NCBI GenBank assembly: GCA_964599875.1
Contig: CAZRHE010000023.1
Location: forward strand, 1 to 22,641
Reading direction: 5' to 3'
Origin: RGIG4097 sp964599875
GTDB taxonomy: Bacteria; Bacillota; Clostridia; Christensenellales; CAG-917
Length of the DNA: 22,641 nt
Every line of letters begins with the position of its first letter. Within the stretch, counting starts at the first letter, position 1. This document shows, in pieces, positions 19,445 through 22,641 of the stretch. Below the pieces are notes generated by a model that saw only the letters and a program-made list of their open reading frames with translations, was not told the origin of the DNA and made no database searches. Made by a program: the position numbers and the translations under genes.

Positions 19445-20272
19445 CTAGTTCACGCGCTTAATGATGAACTTGTTAGTGATGTTCTTTTTCTTTCTGGTCT
19501 TATAACCGAGAGTAGGCTTGCCCCAAGGAGTAACAGGAGAAGGCATACCGATAGGAGATTTGCCTTCGCCACCGCCGTGAGGGTGATCGCAGGGGTTCAT
19601 GACAACACCGCGGACGGTGGGTCTGACGCCCATGTGACGGGTCTTGCCCGCTTTGCCGACTCTGACGATCTCGTGATCGAGGTTGCCGACCTGACCGATA
19701 GTCGCTCTGCACGCGATGGGGACGTAACGCATTTCGCCGCTGGGCATACGAAGAGTTGCATATTTGCCTTCTTTTGCCATAAGTTGCGCGCTGCCGCCTG
19801 CCGCTCTCGCGATTTGACCGCCCTTACCGGGTTGAAGTTCGATGTTGTGAACCATCGTACCGACGGGGATGTTTGCGAGTTTGAGCGCGTTGCCGACTTT
19901 GATGTCCGCGTCGTCTGCGCTGACGACTACGTCGCCGACGTTAAGTCCGAGAGGTGCGATGATATAACGCTTTTCGCCGTCCGCGTAGAACAAAAGTGCG
20001 ATGTTTGCGGAACGGTTGGGGTCGTATTGAATCGCCTTGACGGTCGCGGGGACGTTGTCCTTATTGCGCTTGAAGTCGACGATACGATATTTGTTTCTGT
20101 TGCCGCCGCCGATATGACGAACGGTGATTCTGCCTTGTGCGTTTCTGCCGCCGGTGTGGTTTTTGGAAACCAACAGGCTGCGTTCGGGAGTGGTAGAGGT
20201 AATTTCCTCATAGGCGGAAACCGTCATAAAACGACGCGCGGGAGACGTAGGTTTATATTTCTTAATAGCCAT
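19445..20272 (-). CDS. rplB: 50S ribosomal protein L2
   Basis: The 275-aa protein shows GGRNAQGRITVRHIGGGNRNKYR and the C-terminal RPTVRGVVMNPCDHPHGGGEGKSPIGMPSPVTPWGKPTLGYKTRKKK. These include the conserved histidines near the peptidyl transferase centre (DHPHGGGEG). L2 is needed for subunit joining and peptidyl transfer. The last residues (NITNKFIIKRVN) vary from the common KxxxKYIVRRR end. Normal length. Confidence 0.98.
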   Translation of the reverse strand: MAIKKYKPTSPARRFMTVSAYEEITSTTPERSLLVSKNHTGGRNAQGRITVRHIGGGNRNKYRIVDFKRNKDNVPATVKAIQYDPNRSANIALLFYADGEKRYIIAPLGLNVGDVVVSADDADIKVGNALKLANIPVGTMVHNIELQPGKGGQIARAAGGSAQLMAKEGKYATLRMPSGEMRYVPIACRATIGQVGNLDHEIVRVGKAGKTRHMGVRPTVRGVVMNPCDHPHGGGEGKSPIGMPSPVTPWGKPTLGYKTRKKKNITNKFIIKRVN

Positions 20273-20283
20273 ATTCTTTCTCC

Positions 20284-20574
20284 TTATGCCAAGCTCTCGA
20301 AGAATTCGATTGCTTTACTGCTCTCGGTGAGCGTAACGATTGCCTTTTTATAGCTTGCGGTTTTGCCTTCGTGACGACCCATTCTCTTGACTTTGCCGTC
20401 GTAGTTGCAAGTGTTTACTTTTGCGACTTTGACGCCGAAGATTTGTTCGACTGCATCTTTGATTTGGGTTTTGTTCGCCGTCTTTGCAACTTTGAAGGTG
20501 TATCTCTTTTCAGGGATGCCGTCAAAACTTTTTTCGGAAAGGACGGGCTCAATGATGATATCGTAAACTGTCAT
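20284..20574 (-). CDS. rplW: 50S ribosomal protein L23
   Basis: The 96-aa protein has IIIEPVLSEKSFDGIPEKRYTFKVAKTANKTQIKDAVEQIFGVKVAKVNT. L23 is the tunnel-exit dock for trigger factor and SRP. The start overlaps the rplD stop by 4 nt (ATGA). Confidence 0.97.
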   Translation of the reverse strand: MTVYDIIIEPVLSEKSFDGIPEKRYTFKVAKTANKTQIKDAVEQIFGVKVAKVNTCNYDGKVKRMGRHEGKTASYKKAIVTLTESSKAIEFFESLA

Positions 20575-21191
20575 TTTGCTGCCTCCTCGATTTTTTCGAT
20601 TGCGCTCTTGGTGATGACGACGTACTTGTTTGCGACGATTTCATACACGTTGAGTTGTCTTGCTTCCGCGAGAGAAACGGTAGGAATGTTTCTGGTTGCG
20701 CGGACTGCGGATTCGTCATAGTCTGCGACGACGAAAATCACGGAACCGTTCAGTTTGAGATTTTCAATCGTGTTTGCGACGATTTTGGTTTTCGCTTCTT
20801 TGAGCGCGAACTCGTCGAGAACGATGACTTCGTTGTTGCGAATTTTTTCGGAGATTGCGCTGATGAACGCCGCTCTCTTCATATTCTTATTGATTTTTTG
20901 GGAGAAATCGCGAGGCTTCTTTGCGAATACGACGCCACCGCCTACGTAGTTAGGAGCGACGATACTGCCTTGACGTGCGCGACCGGTGCCTTTTTGACGA
21001 TAAGGTTTCGCTCCGCCCCCTCTGACCTCGGTACGAGTGAGTGCCGCGTGCGTGCCTTGACGTCTGTTAGCAAGTTGTGCCACGACGACTTGGTGGATAA
21101 GTGCTTGGTTGTATTCCGCGCCGAAGATAGCGTCGCTGACTTCGATTGTGCCTGCCTTTTTACCGGACATGTTCAAAACATTCAGTTTCAT
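20571..21191 (-). CDS. rplD: 50S ribosomal protein L4
   Basis: This 206-aa protein has the loop region QGTHAALTRTEVRGGGAKPYRQKGTGRARQGSIVAPNYVGGGVVFAKKPRDFSQKINKNMKRAA that reaches the exit tunnel. Its end part is VYEIVANKYVVITKSAIEKIEE. In E. coli L4 also represses the S10 operon; the leader hairpin at 22234-22251 is a possible site here, though unproven. It is 12 nt after rplC. Confidence 0.97.
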   Translation of the reverse strand: MKLNVLNMSGKKAGTIEVSDAIFGAEYNQALIHQVVVAQLANRRQGTHAALTRTEVRGGGAKPYRQKGTGRARQGSIVAPNYVGGGVVFAKKPRDFSQKINKNMKRAAFISAISEKIRNNEVIVLDEFALKEAKTKIVANTIENLKLNGSVIFVVADYDESAVRATRNIPTVSLAEARQLNVYEIVANKYVVITKSAIEKIEEAAK

Positions 21192-21203
21192 ATCTACCTC
21201 CGA

Positions 21204-21839
21204 TTAACCCTTGACGGATTGTTTGATGACGACGATGCCGCCCTTTGCTCCGGGGATTGCGCCCTTGATGAGGAGAAGGTTTCTCGCCTTGTCTACTCTG
21301 GCTACGGTAAGGTTTTGGACGGTAACCTTTTCGTTACCCCATTGACCTGCCATGTGTTTGTTCTTGAAAACTCTCGACGGAGAAGAACATGCGCCCATAG
21401 AGCCTACGCTTCTGTGGATAGGACCGGTACCGTGTGACATAGGTCCGATTCTGTGTTGGTTCCATCTTTGAATGACACCGCTGTAACCGTGACCTTTGCT
21501 TTGTCCCGTTACGTCGACTTTGTCACCCTCTGCAAAAACGTCGCAAGTCAGTTCCTGACCCAACGTATAGTTGGAGCAGTCTGCGAAACGGAATTCGCGA
21601 AGATAACGCTTTGCCGCTACGCCGGCTTTCTTGAAGTGTCCGGCTTGGGGCTTGTTGACTCTGGTGTCTTTGACGGTGCCGAATCCGAGTTGGATTGCGT
21701 CGTATCCGTCGTTTTCTGTGGTTTTGATTTGTACCACGGGACAAGGACCTGCTTCAACGACGGTTACGGGAATAACTCTGCCTTCGCTGTCGAAGATTTG
21801 GCTCATGCCCAATTTCTTTCCGATGATTGCTTTATCCAT
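21204..21839 (-). CDS. rplC: 50S ribosomal protein L3
   Basis: This 211-aa protein opens AIIGKKLGMSQIFDSEGRVIPVTVVEAGPCPVVQIKT. It has the signature IGPMSHGTGPIHRSVGSMGACSSPSRVFKNKHMAGQWG, whose extended loop approaches the peptidyl transferase centre. L3 is one of the first proteins in large-subunit assembly. A 31-nt gap follows rpsJ; GGAGGG precedes the ATG. Confidence 0.98.
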   Translation of the reverse strand: MDKAIIGKKLGMSQIFDSEGRVIPVTVVEAGPCPVVQIKTTENDGYDAIQLGFGTVKDTRVNKPQAGHFKKAGVAAKRYLREFRFADCSNYTLGQELTCDVFAEGDKVDVTGQSKGHGYSGVIQRWNQHRIGPMSHGTGPIHRSVGSMGACSSPSRVFKNKHMAGQWGNEKVTVQNLTVARVDKARNLLLIKGAIPGAKGGIVVIKQSVKG

Positions 21840-21870
21840 GTAAAGTTCACCCTCCTAAATGATATTCCTT

Positions 21871-22179
21871 TTAGAGTTTGATAGAAATATCAACGCCGGC
21901 GGGAAGATCGAGTTTCATGAGAGAATCTACGGTCTTGCTGGTCGGATTGAATATGTCGATCAAACGTTTGTGTGTTCTGAGTTCAAATTGCTCGCGGCTG
22001 TCTTTGTACTTGTGAGTTGCACGAAGAATGGTCACGATTTCCTTCTCGGTGGGAAGAGGAATGGGACCCGAAACTTTCGTACCGGTCTTTTTCACAGACT
22101 CAACGATTTTCTCTGCGGAAACGTCGATGAGGTTGTGGTCGTACGCTTTGAGCTTGATTCTGATTTTTTGTCCAGACAT
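21871..22179 (-). CDS. rpsJ: 30S ribosomal protein S10 (NusE)
   Basis: The 102-aa protein has KIRIKLKAYDHNLIDVSAEKIVESVKKTG, then VSGPIPLPTEKEIVTILRATHKYKDSREQFELRTHKRLIDI. S10 is in the 30S head and, with NusB, also joins antitermination complexes. It is the first gene of the operon here, with no fusA or tuf immediately upstream. AGGAGG lies 8 nt before the ATG. Confidence 0.98.
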   Translation of the reverse strand: MSGQKIRIKLKAYDHNLIDVSAEKIVESVKKTGTKVSGPIPLPTEKEIVTILRATHKYKDSREQFELRTHKRLIDIFNPTSKTVDSLMKLDLPAGVDISIKL

Positions 22180-22233
22180 TATCTAGCCTCCTAATTGTAT
22201 AACACTTATCCGTGTGTGTCTTTATTTTTTCAC

Positions 22234-22251
22234 CCGCCGAAAGTACGGCGG
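22234..22251 (-). promoter_or_regulatory. Hairpin in the rpsJ leader
   Basis: CCGCCG/CGGCGG with a 6-nt loop lies in the 5' leader between the promoter and rpsJ. On the transcribed strand it is followed by GTGAAAAAATAAAG, so it lacks a U-run. It may be a stability or regulatory element. Confidence 0.45.
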
Positions 22252-22282
22252 AAAACTATGCCTCTTCGGACACAGCGTGAGT

Positions 22283-22311
22283 AGAATATCGAATTTCAAA
22301 GAATTTGTCAA
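22283..22311 (-). promoter_or_regulatory. Main promoter of the ribosomal operon
   Basis: TTGACA (22306-22311), exactly 17 nt and TATTCT (22283-22288) on the minus strand. The predicted start near 22276 gives a leader of roughly 97 nt. The sequence upstream is AT-rich (22312-22380), as expected for an UP element. Confidence 0.75.
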
Positions 22312-22641
22312 CTAAAATTTCACACAATTTTCATTAAATCTTAAATATTGTAAAAAAATATCATTTCTAAACTATATTTAGTATATATATAAGGGCGCGC
22401 ACACATATTTTAGGTAAGAGGTAATAGTGAAAAAGTAAGAAGTGCGAATGTAATCCGCAAAATTTTCGTTTTGGCGGATATGGTGCCGTTCCCGGGGATT
22501 CTTCGTTGTGCCGTGCACTCCTCTGAATGACAAGCAGGTGTTAGCGTTCAGTTTATTCGGAGCGTTCTTATATAAGCACTCACTCATTCGAAGACGGAAC
22601 ACGAGGCGCGACGCGCCGAGAACTTCGAGTGTTGAGCGAAG
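22312..22641. other. Gene-free edge region upstream of the ribosomal operon
   Basis: No credible gene. The first 70 nt are AT-rich. From 22400 to 22570 there are short dyads (ATCCGC 22453-22458 with GCGGAT 22474-22479) and the segment GGGGATTCTTCG...CTCTGAATGACAAG (22494-22534). The latter resembles a dispersed repeat I recall from many bacterial genomes. The second copy of the 68-nt repeat then runs to the window end. Confidence 0.5.
22571..22638 (+). repeat. Dispersed non-coding repeat, copy B (cut by window end)
   Basis: These 68 nt match 1861-1928 in the same orientation with two mismatches. Similarity weakens upstream to short AT-rich GTAATAGTGA-like patterns shared by both places. The right end is truncated by the window. 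Confidence 0.85.

Noticed and set aside
22378..22602. 74-aa minus-strand ORF upstream of rpsJ
   Set aside because: It is a translation of the dispersed repeat; the same peptide pattern arises from copy A, which is non-coding.
1..22641. CRISPR array, tRNA or rRNA genes, transposase or phage genes
   Set aside because: No regularly spaced repeats with unique spacers, no cloverleaf or rRNA sequence, and no transposase or phage structural genes were found.

Overview
This window looks like the chromosome of a Gram-positive Bacillota, most likely an uncultured member of class Clostridia. The support is the continuous S10-spc-alpha ribosomal gene order, an L14e-like KOW gene between map and infA, cysteine-rich (C+) S4, S14 and L36, and strong AGGAGG-type ribosome binding sites throughout. 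The genus cannot be named from the sequence alone.

Positions 22179 down to 6618 (minus strand) hold one long tightly packed operon: rpsJ-rplC-rplD-rplW-rplB-rpsS-rplV-rpsC-rplP-rpmC-rpsQ-rplN-rplX-rplE-rpsZ-rpsH-rplF-rplR-rpsE-rpmD-rplO-secY-adk-map-KOW-infA-rpmJ-rpsM-rpsK-rpsD-rpoA-rplQ. A TTGACA-N17-TATTCT promoter lies about 100 nt upstream of rpsJ, and a strong hairpin terminator follows rplQ. Most gaps are 7-20 nt or small overlaps. Three places break this packing and carry RNA dyads: the rpsJ leader, the secY-adk gap (72 nt) and the rpmJ-rpsM gap (103 nt). The last can form a two-helix structure and is a candidate ribosomal-protein autoregulatory element.

Positions 3000-6550 form an accessory strip between a TtcA-like tRNA thiolation gene and the end of the ribosomal operon. 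It holds an XRE regulator divergent from a small unknown protein, a two-helix membrane protein, a Phd/YefM antitoxin plus zeta-like kinase toxin, and a second XRE regulator divergent from a small unknown protein. The modules are bordered by near-identical terminator hairpins. One hairpin type occurs three times around the toxin-antitoxin/XRE modules, and a second type occurs twice around the first XRE module. Operator-like dyads or iterated repeats sit at several promoters, including three TACCAT copies at exact 11-bp spacing upstream of the antitoxin.

Positions 1-3000 hold the end of an unknown plus-strand gene, a small lipoprotein, a COG2426-type membrane protein, a gene-free GC-rich structured tract of about 580 nt, and the TtcA-like gene. 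A 68-nt repeat in that tract (1861-1928) recurs in the same orientation at the far edge of the window (22571-22638) with two mismatches, so the ribosomal operon and accessory strip lie between two direct copies of a dispersed element.
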